Positions 25,903-35,584 are shown, numbered from the stretch's first letter. The stretch is DNA of 64,000 nucleotides from UBA1672 sp050633285 (GCA_050633285.1 JBOEGG010000005.1:124001-188000); one strand, 5' to 3'. The notes: a model not told the origin generated them from the letters alone. Program-made: numbers and translations.

Positions 25903-26610
25903 TTGAATATTAGAGAACGGGCTCAGGATCTTTCTATGAAAGCATCTGAGTATGTTCAGCAAAGGTCGGAGAACCTTGCTGGTATAGTTAGTTTGGGCGG
26001 AAGCTCTATTCTTGTTTTTTCAGGCGATGTTACAAGTGCAGTCGCAGCGGGTATGTTTACTGCTGCGGAAGGTATACTTGCGAAATTTGGGCATAATAGT
26101 GCGGGGTATTCTGCGGGCGCTGCAGGTTTTTGTGCGGGTGATTTAACTTTGGCATTTTCGGATGCGGTTCAAAGTGGATCCACTTTACAAATGACATTGG
26201 TTGGAATGGCTGGGGCATGGGGAATTGGCGCAGCACGTTACCCGACAGAGAAAATTGCAGAGGCATTGAATTCTGAAAAATTACAAAAAGTAGCCGATAA
26301 TTTAGCGGCAATTTGTGGTAGTGGTAATTTGGTATTGCGCGTGCCGGGGATTGCCAGTGCGGCATCTTCCGGAAATGGTTTGGTTACGGTGGCAATGTCG
26401 GCATGGGCGGTCTCTGATGTTCTTGCAGGGCGATTGCAGGAGAAGGTTAAGCCTGTTTATGCCATGTTACAGGAACGCTTTGGTAAAGGTGATGCTGAGA
26501 TTAATCAAGATATAAGTCTCTCCATAGAAACAGAGGAAGATATGGTATTGCATGACGGGCAAGTCGAGCCAGATGATCTTTCTGACACAGAGTGTACGCC
26601 TGATCCTTAA
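25903..26610 (+). CDS. hypothetical protein with glycine/alanine-rich hydrophobic helices
   Basis: 235 residues. Residues 25-190 contain several Ala/Gly-rich moderately hydrophobic stretches (IVSLGGSSILVFSGDVTSA, YSAGAAGFCAGDLTLAF, MTLVGMAGAWGIGAA and ASSGNGLVTVAMSAWAVSD), suggesting a small integral membrane protein. The tail is acidic. The TTG start is supported by AAGAAGG 8 nt upstream. It is likely co-transcribed with the gene at 25100. Unknown function. Confidence 0.6.
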   Translation: MNIRERAQDLSMKASEYVQQRSENLAGIVSLGGSSILVFSGDVTSAVAAGMFTAAEGILAKFGHNSAGYSAGAAGFCAGDLTLAFSDAVQSGSTLQMTLVGMAGAWGIGAARYPTEKIAEALNSEKLQKVADNLAAICGSGNLVLRVPGIASAASSGNGLVTVAMSAWAVSDVLAGRLQEKVKPVYAMLQERFGKGDAEINQDISLSIETEEDMVLHDGQVEPDDLSDTECTPDP

Positions 26611-26749
26611 TTCCTTTCATAATATGGATTATTGAGCTGTTTAATACGCTGATGTGTGCATAAGCCAAAACACTATGGATTTCGTATGTGAGCTAGTTTA
26701 CACTCCTAGTTCAAGAATTCCTATCGTAATCTAAAGAAGGGCACATACG

Positions 26750-27748
26750 ATGAAAGATCCAGTAAGAATAGCAGTGACAGGCGCAGCCGGACAAATTGGT
26801 TATGCGTTATTATTTCGCCTTGCGGCAGGTGATATGTTGGGACCGGATCAGCCGGTAATTTTGCACTTGTTGGAAATTACACCTGCACTTGGTGCGCTTG
26901 AGGGTGTTGTGATGGAGCTTAATGATTGTGCGTTTCCTTTATTGCACGGTATTGTTGCGACTGATGATGCGAATGTAGCTTTTAAGGATGTTGATTTTGC
27001 GTATCTCGTTGGTGCGCGTCCGCGTGGCCCGGGGATGGAGCGTAAAGATTTGCTTGAAGCAAATGGTGCGATCTTTGGCCCGCAGGGTAAGGCTATTAAC
27101 GATCATGCAAAGCGTGATGTTAAGGTTTTGGTTGTTGGTAATCCGGCGAACACAAATGCATTAATTGCACAACAAAATGCGCCTGATCTTGATCCGAAAT
27201 GTTTTACGGCGATGGTGCGTTTGGACCATAACCGCGCGATGAGCCAACTTGCAGAAAAAACGGGTGCACATTCAACAGATGTGAAGAATATCACGATCTG
27301 GGGTAATCATAGTTCAACGCAGTACCCTGATTTACATCATACAACTGTGAAAGGGGCGGCAGCTCTCGATCAAGTTGACCAAGATTGGTATGAGGGTACA
27401 TTTATTCCTGATGTACAGCAACGCGGTGCGGCAATTATTAAGGCACGCGGTGCATCTTCTGCTGCTTCTGCTGCTTCTGCGGCGATTGACCATATGCGTG
27501 ATTGGGCGCTTGGGACGTCGGAAGGTGAATGGGTGTCTATGGGTATTCCGGCTGATGGTTCATATGGTGTGGAAGAGGGGGTGATCTTCGGTTACCCTGT
27601 GACATGTAAGAATGGCCAGTACGAAATCGTTCAGGGACTTGAGATTAATGAGTTTTCTCAAAACCGTATTGATGAGACTGAAAAAGAACTTCGTGAAGAG
27701 CGTGCGGCGGTTGAGGGGTTATTCTCCGGTAATGCGGCTGCGGCTTAA
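26750..27748 (+). CDS. mdh: malate dehydrogenase (cytosolic type)
   Basis: 332 residues; interconverts malate and oxaloacetate with NAD. The dinucleotide motif TGAAGQIGYALLFRLAAG, KVLVVGNPANTNALI, MVRLDHNRA and the catalytic His in TIWGNHSSTQYPD identify the two-domain cytosolic-type MDH. The LDH-like MDH is more usual beside sucCD in alphaproteobacteria. There is a short Ala-rich repeat (ASSAASAASAA) near residue 230 and an Ala-rich tail. GAAGG precedes the ATG by 10 nt. A strong hairpin follows. Confidence 0.95.
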   Translation: MKDPVRIAVTGAAGQIGYALLFRLAAGDMLGPDQPVILHLLEITPALGALEGVVMELNDCAFPLLHGIVATDDANVAFKDVDFAYLVGARPRGPGMERKDLLEANGAIFGPQGKAINDHAKRDVKVLVVGNPANTNALIAQQNAPDLDPKCFTAMVRLDHNRAMSQLAEKTGAHSTDVKNITIWGNHSSTQYPDLHHTTVKGAAALDQVDQDWYEGTFIPDVQQRGAAIIKARGASSAASAASAAIDHMRDWALGTSEGEWVSMGIPADGSYGVEEGVIFGYPVTCKNGQYEIVQGLEINEFSQNRIDETEKELREERAAVEGLFSGNAAAA

Positions 27749-27777
27749 GTATTCGATAGTTTTATGAATTTATGATG

Positions 27778-27808
27778 CCGCCCTGTTTGTATATAGGGCG
27801 GTTTCTTT
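27778..27808 (+). terminator. rho-independent terminator of mdh
   Basis: The stem CCGCCCT (27778-27784) and AGGGCGG (27795-27801) is followed by TTTCTTT, 30 bp after the mdh stop. mdh is therefore probably not co-transcribed with sucCD. Confidence 0.8.
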
Positions 27809-27812
27809 ATGC

Positions 27813-28994
27813 TTATTCTTTATGCGTTTTTATTTTATAGCTTGTGGCCTTATAATTTTTTGCTAGTGCCATAATGGATGATATATCCGGGCGCGTTTCT
27901 TGCCCTGTTTTTGCGTTGCGTATTTTGGGTACATGGCAATCTTGTGACAGGTTGTTTCCTTGCCCGTATTTCGTATCGATCTCTTTTAAACGCGTAAATT
28001 GCTGTGATATTTTTTTATGAAATTGTTGGTAAGCTTGTATGGCGGTTAAGCCGTTATTTTCATTATCGAAAAAGAAATATGGGTTTAGCTTTACGGCTTG
28101 TTTTAATTGTAAGTTTTTAGAATCGGATAAGATAATAGATGATTTGTCTTCGCGTAATTTATAAAATATACGCGCTTGGGACAGGCCAAGCATATGGGCG
28201 ATATAGTGATCTGTGGCATTTACGCGTCCGCCATTTTTGAAATTTTTGAGCACTTTACTCTCATCTTTTATTTGGTGTGCTTTGATCAGGGCAGATATTT
28301 TTGTATTTTCGCGCAAAGCTAGAATTTCAGAGCGTGAAATTTTACTGCCTTCCTTGATTTGAGGGAGGAGTGTTTTGGTATTGATTTCTATCGCATTAGC
28401 ATAGGAAGTATAGCCGATTCTATGACCATAACGTTTCATGAGGACAAGCCATGTCGGCTCTATATATTGAAATATGCCTTTGGCGGAGCTCGTTTTTGAT
28501 GTTGTAACGCGTCCCAGATCACTTTCAATCATTGCTTTGACCAATAGGAGTTCGAAACTGATTTCTGTTTCTTTGCTGGTGTTATAGATGTTGGTAATAA
28601 TTGTAGGGTCGCGCTTTTTTTCGGTTATATATGCTTTTAACGAATCGGCTAGATTTTTATGCTTATTCGTTGTATTCGCATTGAACTTTGTCTCAATTAC
28701 GTGACATGGAGTGTTTTGAATGTGTTTTGCGTGGTTTTCTGTAGGTTTTTCTTCTGTTTTATGTGCATTTTTCTCATTTTCATGAGGTTTGACTGGTTTT
28801 TTGTGTGTTACAGGTGTCTTTGCGGTTAAAATTCTAAGGTTTTGGGATGAGTTTTTGTGCTTTTGGGGCGCTATTTTTATGTGTAATGGGCTTGTATGCT
28901 CTTTACTTTGTGCATTTGTTGGTATGGTATAGAGCATTGCAAAGGCGCAAAGGGTAATGTGTGTTGTGATTTTATACTGATTTTTAATCGACAT
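27813..28994 (-). CDS. exported lytic-transglycosylase-like protein
   Basis: About 393 residues. A signal peptide (MSIKNQYKITTHITLCAFAM, cleavage about TNA|QS) precedes a basic Lys/His-rich linker (residues 30-100). A lysozyme-like domain follows, with the catalytic Glu candidate E157 in KAMIESDLGR and the SLT-type SSAKGIFQYIEPTWL. The C-terminal part has HYIAHMLGLSQARIFY, which resembles the end of soluble transglycosylase domains. It probably cleaves glycan strands of peptidoglycan in the periplasm. An in-frame ATG upstream (29030) would bury the signal peptide. It is third in a reverse-strand cluster with 29092 and 30271. Confidence 0.75.
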   Translation of the reverse strand: MSIKNQYKITTHITLCAFAMLYTIPTNAQSKEHTSPLHIKIAPQKHKNSSQNLRILTAKTPVTHKKPVKPHENEKNAHKTEEKPTENHAKHIQNTPCHVIETKFNANTTNKHKNLADSLKAYITEKKRDPTIITNIYNTSKETEISFELLLVKAMIESDLGRVTTSKTSSAKGIFQYIEPTWLVLMKRYGHRIGYTSYANAIEINTKTLLPQIKEGSKISRSEILALRENTKISALIKAHQIKDESKVLKNFKNGGRVNATDHYIAHMLGLSQARIFYKLREDKSSIILSDSKNLQLKQAVKLNPYFFFDNENNGLTAIQAYQQFHKKISQQFTRLKEIDTKYGQGNNLSQDCHVPKIRNAKTGQETRPDISSIMALAKNYKATSYKIKTHKE

Positions 28995-29091
28995 AATAAA
29001 CGTACCTGGCTGGCGCGGGAATGCGCCCAAAAGAATGGTGCTACTTTTGTATGGTAGTCATGAAGAGGTAAATAAAAACCTAATTTTATGA

Positions 29092-30168
29092 TTAAGATGC
29101 GGCGGCAGGTGCGCTTGCGATTGTAATGTCGGCAGGTTGTTGGGTGGCATCGCGTGCAGCGGTTAGTGCAACTTGATCGACACCTTGTCCATCAAATGTT
29201 CCTGTTAGGGGATTGGGTTGTTGTGGGTCGTTCGTCTCGACACCTTCACCATTACCAAATGCAGCAGCAAGCACTGTTGTTGGTTGTAGGGCTTCTGTTT
29301 TTGTGTGACGCATTGCGAGTAATAATGTTGCAGGTGCGGCGTGTGCTTTGTTTAGGCCATCACCGGCGTAGTAACTTAAGCCGCTTTCATTTTTGGGCAT
29401 GGATGCCCATTCCTTTGCAATGTTCTCCATAAACGTATCTTCAGGTAGATCTCCTGCAAGGTAGTCGTCATAACCGCGGCGGTCTAATAAATGCATAGCC
29501 ATGCGGTCTTGCATATTTTCGTCAAACGGCTCGTTCCCTGTTAAAGCCATTTCATCTTTCAATCCGGTTAAGGTTTTTCTGATGATTTGGTATTTTCCCG
29601 CAGCAGATGAAGGAGACCCTTCATTCTGTGTATAGTTGCGTTGCCATGCGATGACATCATTAATCGTCATGTTTGTAAGGTCTTCTCTTTGAACACCCTT
29701 ACCATAGACGCGATTATAGTCACCACCTGATTCTTTATCTGCTATGAGTTCTAGTAACGGATTTCCGCTTTGTGCATATTGTGCGACAACTTGTTCTGCA
29801 CGTGCCATATCCGTGCGGGAAATATCCATTTGGCTGCGGGTTTGTTTTGCAGCCTGGAAAATAGAGAGATCTCCGGCTCTATAGCTATCAATTGTGTTAC
29901 GGAAGGTATCTTCCGGTATAGAAAGTGCGGAGGCCATTTTTGAGAGGGCGCTGTCACTACCTAGGCCTTGCTCATCGTCCAGACCAAAAAAGAAAGAAAG
30001 AAGGAATGCAAAGATCCCAATGCCACTACTTTCAAAATTTGATAATTGTTGGAGTAGGCGTTTATCTTGTTCTTGGTTTTTGCCTTCAGTAGGCATAGCA
30101 GTATCCAGGCCATCATATCCGATGCCTGTGTTTGAATTCTCAACAATAGTGCTTTGATCTTTAATCAC
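29092..30168 (-). CDS. protein with a phage-lambda-lysozyme-like (GH104-type) domain
   Basis: 358 residues. Residues 1-130 are a polar region with one hydrophobic stretch (GIGIFAFLLSFFFGL, 49-63). Residues 137-275 resemble endolysin R-type muramidases: a catalytic Glu candidate E146 in LLELIADKESGGDYN, VIAWQ, SSAAGKYQIIRKTL, then MQDRMAMHLLDRRGYDDYL and IAKEWASMP. The C-terminal 60 residues are low-complexity. There is no standard signal peptide. It lies between the giant coiled-coil gene and the transglycosylase-like gene on the same strand. Cell-wall degradation is likely; who is the target is unknown. Confidence 0.7.
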   Translation of the reverse strand: MIKDQSTIVENSNTGIGYDGLDTAMPTEGKNQEQDKRLLQQLSNFESSGIGIFAFLLSFFFGLDDEQGLGSDSALSKMASALSIPEDTFRNTIDSYRAGDLSIFQAAKQTRSQMDISRTDMARAEQVVAQYAQSGNPLLELIADKESGGDYNRVYGKGVQREDLTNMTINDVIAWQRNYTQNEGSPSSAAGKYQIIRKTLTGLKDEMALTGNEPFDENMQDRMAMHLLDRRGYDDYLAGDLPEDTFMENIAKEWASMPKNESGLSYYAGDGLNKAHAAPATLLLAMRHTKTEALQPTTVLAAAFGNGEGVETNDPQQPNPLTGTFDGQGVDQVALTAARDATQQPADITIASAPAAAS

Positions 30169-30270
30169 TATTTCACCCTAATAATATTTGCGTTTTCCCG
30201 CTATTAGAAACGCTTATAATTTTTTATATGCATAGTGTAGACGGTTTTTTGGCGTTCGTCAAATTTATGA

Positions 30271-33171
30271 CTATCCCATCATACCGCCGCCAGTACCTGT
30301 GTTGCCCGGATTATTAACGGGGTCGTTTTGTGCAGTGCCCGGTAGGGTCGTTGTTAACCCCTGTGATTGCAAACGAAGTTGTTCCATTTGTTCGGGGGTT
30401 GGCTTTGTTGCAACTGTTGGCTCATCATTTTGTGCATCAAACCATTTGCTAGCTGCACTTAGGGCTTCGTCTACATGGTTATTGATTTGTTCCATATATG
30501 TAGGTTCAGGCCCGGAAGTTGGGTTTGTTGCTGCAAACTCCATACTATCTGCAAAAGAGCCTGTGTAACCCTCATGTGTGATACCGTTTTGATCCGGTGT
30601 GAGTGTTGTTGCCGGTATTGTTGTATGCTCGACTGTTTGTCCGAAGTGTTGGACATAAATCGGATCGTTCGCCGCCGGCGCGTTGGTTGGTGCACTAGAT
30701 GTGAGCGTAGGGGAATCACTTTCTAATTTTACACCCGATGCAAAGTCATTTATTTCAACTTTATTGATAGCCATCATGTCGTCTAATTTTTCAGGGGACA
30801 TGCCAGGAAGTTGTGCAAGTGTATCGTATTGTTCCTGTGTTAGTGCACCACCGCTTAAGGCGGCAGCTTCAACTTCTCCGAGTGCCTGATTATGAGCTGC
30901 TTCCGCTTCATCAAAGTGATGGCTTGGTGTGTTAAGATCGTGCGTTTCTGATGCGCTACGTTGATCTGTTTCTGAGTTTTGCTGTGTTGTATCTTGATCG
31001 GTGTCGGTTGCTGCAATGGCGGTTGCTGTGTCAATACCCTTGTTTTCAAGTTCATCACCATGTTGAGCAACATAATCTGATACAGCTGTATTCGCTTTTT
31101 GTACGCGTTCTAAGGCGGCAACTTTAAGAGCTTCCAGATTAGTTAGTTTTTGTGATATTTGGTCAACGTTATCTTGATTGGCGGCAATACGTTGTGTTCT
31201 GTCTTCAAGTTCCCTTGCTGCTTGTTCTTGTTGTGCTGTTTGCTGTTCTACAGCTTTGGTAACTTGTTGTTCTGTTTGTTCTTTCCCCATCCCTACGAAT
31301 GAGCTGGCCAATGTTCCTATATAGGTGTCTTCTTGGCTATATTCCGGGAAAGCGTCATCGGAAACAAAGTTACGTGGAACAAGTTTGCTTTCAACCATTT
31401 GAGCTTGAAGTTTCAAGCTTTCTTCAGGTGAAAGTAATTCCGGTTTTTGTTGTTGTGTTTCCGGATCGATGGAGAGTGTATACATTTCCATTGTATCGTT
31501 GTTCATATACACAAATTGACCATCATCAGTTTGAAGGATGTTGTTCCTGTCTTTTGCAATATCATCAATGTTAGGGCCATTACCAATGGTAACGTCATCA
31601 AACTCTATGCCTGGGATAGTGGAAACGGTCATGCTGAAATTATCTTGCATGTATTCCTGCATGGAACCATATTCGCCTAGTCCAGAGGTAATTGTAGCGG
31701 CATGTGTTTGTGCATCCAGTGTTTGTTGTTGTTCGGCATTTAAGGTTTCCTGTGCTTCTGCGAGCTGTGATTTGAGAACTGCTTCTTGTTGTGCGATCGC
31801 ATCATACTCAGCTTGTGCTAATTGTTGTTCTGTTTGTACTGTTTCTAGGTTTTCAACTGCGGCGACTTGTTCTTGTTGAAGGTCATCCCATTTGGTTAAG
31901 AGATCTTCTTGAGAGTATTCTGTGCCACTCGGGTCATAAAACGCCCCGCCTGCGCTATAGACTGCTGAGATGAAGTTATTACGTGCTTCCGGGTTGTCGC
32001 TATCTATACCGGCCGCCTTCATTTGGGCATCAATCTCTTTCATTTCTTCCGGTGTAACCTTACCGTCTGCTGCATTTTCAGTCAGTACTTTTATAAGTTC
32101 TGTTTTTGCATTGATGCGCGCAACTTTTTCCATTTCTATTTGTGCTGAACTCCCGCAATCGAAGCTTTTACCTTCAAGGTCGGCTGTTATAACGCCGATT
32201 GCTTTTGTGATCTCAGCTTTTTGCTCCAGATCGCCGATGCTTGTTTTTGCTGCTACTATTTTATCCTGAGCGTCGGCCATTTGGCGTCTTATTTCTTCTA
32301 ATTTTCCTTCTGGATCGCCGGATTGCTGTGCTTCTCTTTCTTGTTGACGTAGGTCATTTAACTGATTGACAGCTGTGGAAATCGTTTGTTGGGTTTCGGC
32401 AAGCTGGCTCTGTGTTTGGTTGATTGTTTCATCAATCAGAGTTACACGGTTTTGTGCATTGGCAATCTCGGCCTGCTTTAATGCGATTTGTGCATCTATC
32501 ATGGCCTGATCTACTGCGCTGGCAACAAGGGGGTGTGTGCCATTTTGCATTTCCAGCAATTCTTGTTTATAACGTGCAAGCTCTTCAGCAGCTTCGTTAC
32601 GTTGTGTTTGCATTTCTGCAATGATGTCATTTGTTTCTTGTGACAGAGCTTCGAAATCAACATTCATTTCCTGAATGTTTTCTTCCATTGCGGATAGCTC
32701 TTGATTTAATTGTTTAAATGCTTGTTGAAGTTGGGCACTCATCGTGATTGCCGCGATATTGCGGGCAAGGCTTTCTTCTTTTTTCTTTTGTTCATCTAGG
32801 CGTATTTTTTCTTGGCTAGCACCCATGACACCTGCAATGTGCCCTTCACTTGCGCCTTGCAGGCCTTTGTTTATTTGTTCATAGGCAACGCTATTACTGT
32901 TCGGGCTTGCCGTGAATACGCTTTCTGTCTGGTCTTGATCGTTTTTCAAGTCCTGAGCAGAAGGGTTTTGTTGTCCGTCGGGTGTTTGGGGTGTATTAGG
33001 GGCGGTTTTCGCACTAAGGCCAAGTTCGTCGGCGGAAAGGCCAGCCATGATTGCCGGTTTTGCATCTTCTTGATCAAGCTTTGGAGTGAGATTATCTTGC
33101 CCTAATCCAAGAAGGTTATTCTCATCTGTTTGGTTGTTTTTTTTATCACCCGGTATTTTTGGATCAGCCAT
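30271..33171 (-). CDS. large coiled-coil protein
   Basis: 966 residues. The N-terminus is disordered and Gln/Asn/Asp-rich (about 1-125). Long coiled coils extend through about 125-330 and again about 440-510 and 650-720 (heptad-like runs such as LNQELSAMEENIQEMNVDFE and LEDRTQRIAANQDNVDQISQ). There are acidic intervening segments, an unstructured Thr/Pro-rich C-terminal part, and a terminal GTGGGMMG. No membrane helix or Sec signal is seen. It is unrecognised; it might be a structural, surface or secreted scaffold. It is the first gene of a reverse-strand cluster with two murein-hydrolase-like genes and is divergent from sucC. Confidence 0.75.
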   Translation of the reverse strand: MADPKIPGDKKNNQTDENNLLGLGQDNLTPKLDQEDAKPAIMAGLSADELGLSAKTAPNTPQTPDGQQNPSAQDLKNDQDQTESVFTASPNSNSVAYEQINKGLQGASEGHIAGVMGASQEKIRLDEQKKKEESLARNIAAITMSAQLQQAFKQLNQELSAMEENIQEMNVDFEALSQETNDIIAEMQTQRNEAAEELARYKQELLEMQNGTHPLVASAVDQAMIDAQIALKQAEIANAQNRVTLIDETINQTQSQLAETQQTISTAVNQLNDLRQQEREAQQSGDPEGKLEEIRRQMADAQDKIVAAKTSIGDLEQKAEITKAIGVITADLEGKSFDCGSSAQIEMEKVARINAKTELIKVLTENAADGKVTPEEMKEIDAQMKAAGIDSDNPEARNNFISAVYSAGGAFYDPSGTEYSQEDLLTKWDDLQQEQVAAVENLETVQTEQQLAQAEYDAIAQQEAVLKSQLAEAQETLNAEQQQTLDAQTHAATITSGLGEYGSMQEYMQDNFSMTVSTIPGIEFDDVTIGNGPNIDDIAKDRNNILQTDDGQFVYMNNDTMEMYTLSIDPETQQQKPELLSPEESLKLQAQMVESKLVPRNFVSDDAFPEYSQEDTYIGTLASSFVGMGKEQTEQQVTKAVEQQTAQQEQAARELEDRTQRIAANQDNVDQISQKLTNLEALKVAALERVQKANTAVSDYVAQHGDELENKGIDTATAIAATDTDQDTTQQNSETDQRSASETHDLNTPSHHFDEAEAAHNQALGEVEAAALSGGALTQEQYDTLAQLPGMSPEKLDDMMAINKVEINDFASGVKLESDSPTLTSSAPTNAPAANDPIYVQHFGQTVEHTTIPATTLTPDQNGITHEGYTGSFADSMEFAATNPTSGPEPTYMEQINNHVDEALSAASKWFDAQNDEPTVATKPTPEQMEQLRLQSQGLTTTLPGTAQNDPVNNPGNTGTGGGMMG

Positions 33172-33505
33172 ATGCCTTGTATCCCTTTATGCTTCTTTTG
33201 TTTGTGGTTCTTATTGTATGTTTTTATAACTTATTAATATGTGTGGATTTTTTACGACATTATCGACACATATATATATTAAAGAACCTTATATTTACAC
33301 CTAGACAATATTGTACGGTAATAAGGGGGGATTTGTCAAAAAGAACAAGGGGATAATTTCATGTGAATATTTTCTGTTTATTGCTTGGCTATTCTTAAAT
33401 TAACGGTTTTCAAATGGAAACAAGAGTGTTAAACAGAGCCTAGGAATGAACGGGGTTGTTGATAACCCTAAATTACATAGTGATTTATGAGACGGAGCTC
33501 GCTCG
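33172..33505. other. intergenic region between the coiled-coil gene and sucC
   Basis: 334 bp without a convincing gene. It must hold the divergent promoters. I see a short hairpin GGGTT…AACCC (33453-33457 and 33464-33468) and A+T-rich runs, but no promoter I can defend. Confidence 0.5.
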
Positions 33506-34705
33506 ATGAATATTCATGAATATCAAGCAAAAGAATTATTAGAGAAATACGGTGTTGCTGTACCGAAGGGGATTCCCGCGATGAGCGTGGATGAAGCGGT
33601 AAAAGCAGCCGAATCAATGGAAACAGACCTTTATGTTGTTAAGGCACAGATTCACGCAGGTGGACGTGGCGCGGGTCATTTTACAGATAATCCGGAAGGT
33701 AAGGGCGGTGTTCGTCTTTGTAAAACGGTTGCAGATGTAAAAGAAGCAGCAGAAGCAATGATGGGTAAGGTTTTGGTGACAAAACAAACTGGCCCAGAAG
33801 GTAAAGAAGTGCAGCGTTTGTATGTGACAGACGGTGTGGATATTGAAAAAGAATATTATTGTTCTGTTGTTCTGGATCGTGGAACAAGCCGTGTGACATT
33901 TATGGTGTCAACAGAAGGTGGTATGGATATCGAAGAAGTCGCGGAAGAAAATCCGGATGCGATTGTTAAGGTTTCTGTTGATCCTGCGGCAGGTATTTCA
34001 GGGTTCCATTGTCGTAAGCTTGCTTTCGGTCTTGGTCTGAAAGGTGCGCAAATTAAAAGTGCGACGAAGTTCTTTGCAAATCTTTATAAAGCATTCATCG
34101 AGCTTGATGCTTCTATCGTGGAGATCAATCCTATGATCTTGGCGGGGGATGACATTATGGCGCTTGATGCGAAAATGAATTTCGATCCGAATGCGCTTTA
34201 TCGTCAAAAAGAAGTTTACGCAATGCGTGATGAGACAGAAGAAGATGCAAACGAAAAAATAGCAGCAGATAATGAGCTGTCATATGTTCGTCTTGATGGG
34301 AACATTGGTTGTATGGTTAATGGTGCCGGTCTTGCGATGTCGACTATGGACATTATCAAGTTGCATGGCGGTGAGCCTGCGAACTTCCTTGATGTTGGTG
34401 GTGGCGCGACAGCAGAGCGTGTGACAACAGCATTCAAAATCATTCTTTCTGATCCAAGTGTGAAGGGTATTCTTGTGAATATCTTTGGCGGTATCATGAA
34501 GTGTGATGTGATCGCAGAAGGTGTTATCGCGGCGGCGAAGGAGGTTGATCTTAAGGTTCCTTTGGTAGTTCGTCTTGAAGGTACAAATGTTAAGCGTGGT
34601 AAAGAACTTATGGCTGGTTCTGGTCTACCAATTATCGCGGCTGATGATCTTGAAGATGCAGCAGCAAAAGTTGTGGAAGCCACTAAACAAGCGGAGGCAG
34701 CGTAA
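33506..34705 (+). CDS. sucC: succinyl-CoA ligase [ADP-forming] subunit beta
   Basis: 399 residues. The ATP-grasp N-terminus is MNIHEYQAKELLEKYGVAVP with AQIHAGGRGAGHF. The CoA-ligase half has GCMVNGAGLAMSTMDIIK and GILVNIFGGIMKCDVIAEG. It forms succinate plus ATP from succinyl-CoA together with SucD in the TCA cycle. GGAG lies 9 nt before the ATG. sucD follows after 3 bp. Confidence 0.97.
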   Translation: MNIHEYQAKELLEKYGVAVPKGIPAMSVDEAVKAAESMETDLYVVKAQIHAGGRGAGHFTDNPEGKGGVRLCKTVADVKEAAEAMMGKVLVTKQTGPEGKEVQRLYVTDGVDIEKEYYCSVVLDRGTSRVTFMVSTEGGMDIEEVAEENPDAIVKVSVDPAAGISGFHCRKLAFGLGLKGAQIKSATKFFANLYKAFIELDASIVEINPMILAGDDIMALDAKMNFDPNALYRQKEVYAMRDETEEDANEKIAADNELSYVRLDGNIGCMVNGAGLAMSTMDIIKLHGGEPANFLDVGGGATAERVTTAFKIILSDPSVKGILVNIFGGIMKCDVIAEGVIAAAKEVDLKVPLVVRLEGTNVKRGKELMAGSGLPIIAADDLEDAAAKVVEATKQAEAA

Positions 34706-34708
34706 GTT

Positions 34709-35584
34709 ATGTCAGTTTTAGTTAACAAAGAAACAAAAGTTATTTGTCAGGGTTTTACAGGCGCGCAAGGGACATTCCATTCCGAGCAAGCTGTTGCTTA
34801 TGGTACAAACATGGTCGGTGGTGTTACACCGGGTAAGGGCGGAAATGACCACCTTGGTCTGCCTGTCTTTAATACTGTTGGTGAAGCAAAAGAGCGTACA
34901 GGTGCAAATGCGTCTGTGATCTATGTACCACCTCCGTTCGCAGCAGATGCAATTTTGGAAGCAATCGATGCAGAAATCGAACTTGCGATTTGTATCACTG
35001 AAGGTATTCCTGTTTTGGATATGGTTAAGGTGAAAAAGGCTCTTCAGGGTTCTAAAACACGCCTTATCGGGCCAAATTGTCCGGGTATCATCACGCCAGA
35101 TGAATGTAAGATTGGTATTATGCCAGGTCACATTCATAAGCGCGGATCAGTTGGTATCGTATCACGTTCAGGTACATTGACGTATGAAGCGGTTGCACAA
35201 ACAGGTGCGGTTGGCCTTGGTCAATCAACATGTATTGGTATAGGTGGTGATCCTGTTAATGGAACTGACTTTATTGATTGTATTGATTTGTTCATGAATG
35301 ACCCTGAAACAGAAAGTATCCTTATGATCGGTGAGATCGGTGGCGCTGCTGAGATTGAGGCATGTGAATATTATAAATCATTAAAGAACAAAAAGCCGAT
35401 TGCCGGATTTATCGCAGGTGCAACAGCGCCTCCGGGTAAACGTATGGGGCATGCTGGTGCGCTTATTTCCGGTGCTGATGATACAGCGCCTGCGAAAATG
35501 GATGCAATGCGCAGTGCAGGTTTTGCGGTTTCTGAAAGTCCTGCCGGTCTTGGTAAGGCGGTTCTTGAGGCAATTGCTGCTTAA
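34709..35584 (+). CDS. sucD: succinyl-CoA ligase [ADP-forming] subunit alpha
   Basis: 291 residues. The CoA-binding Rossmann domain opens with KVICQGFTGAQGTFHSEQA, followed by YVPPPFAADAI, RLIGPNCPGI and SRSGTLTYEAV. The phosphorylated His lies in GKRMGHAGALISG. It pairs with SucC, with genes 3 bp apart. A terminator follows, separating it from the tandem unknown genes and sucA. Confidence 0.97.
   Translation: MSVLVNKETKVICQGFTGAQGTFHSEQAVAYGTNMVGGVTPGKGGNDHLGLPVFNTVGEAKERTGANASVIYVPPPFAADAILEAIDAEIELAICITEGIPVLDMVKVKKALQGSKTRLIGPNCPGIITPDECKIGIMPGHIHKRGSVGIVSRSGTLTYEAVAQTGAVGLGQSTCIGIGGDPVNGTDFIDCIDLFMNDPETESILMIGEIGGAAEIEACEYYKSLKNKKPIAGFIAGATAPPGKRMGHAGALISGADDTAPAKMDAMRSAGFAVSESPAGLGKAVLEAIAA

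Noticed and set aside
33453..33468. Regulatory hairpin in front of sucC
   Set aside because: Only a 5-bp stem, with no neighbouring T-run or second element, so it is not worth calling.
34216..34728. 170-codon reverse frame opposite sucC
   Set aside because: Shadow of a strongly conserved gene, with no recognisable domain.
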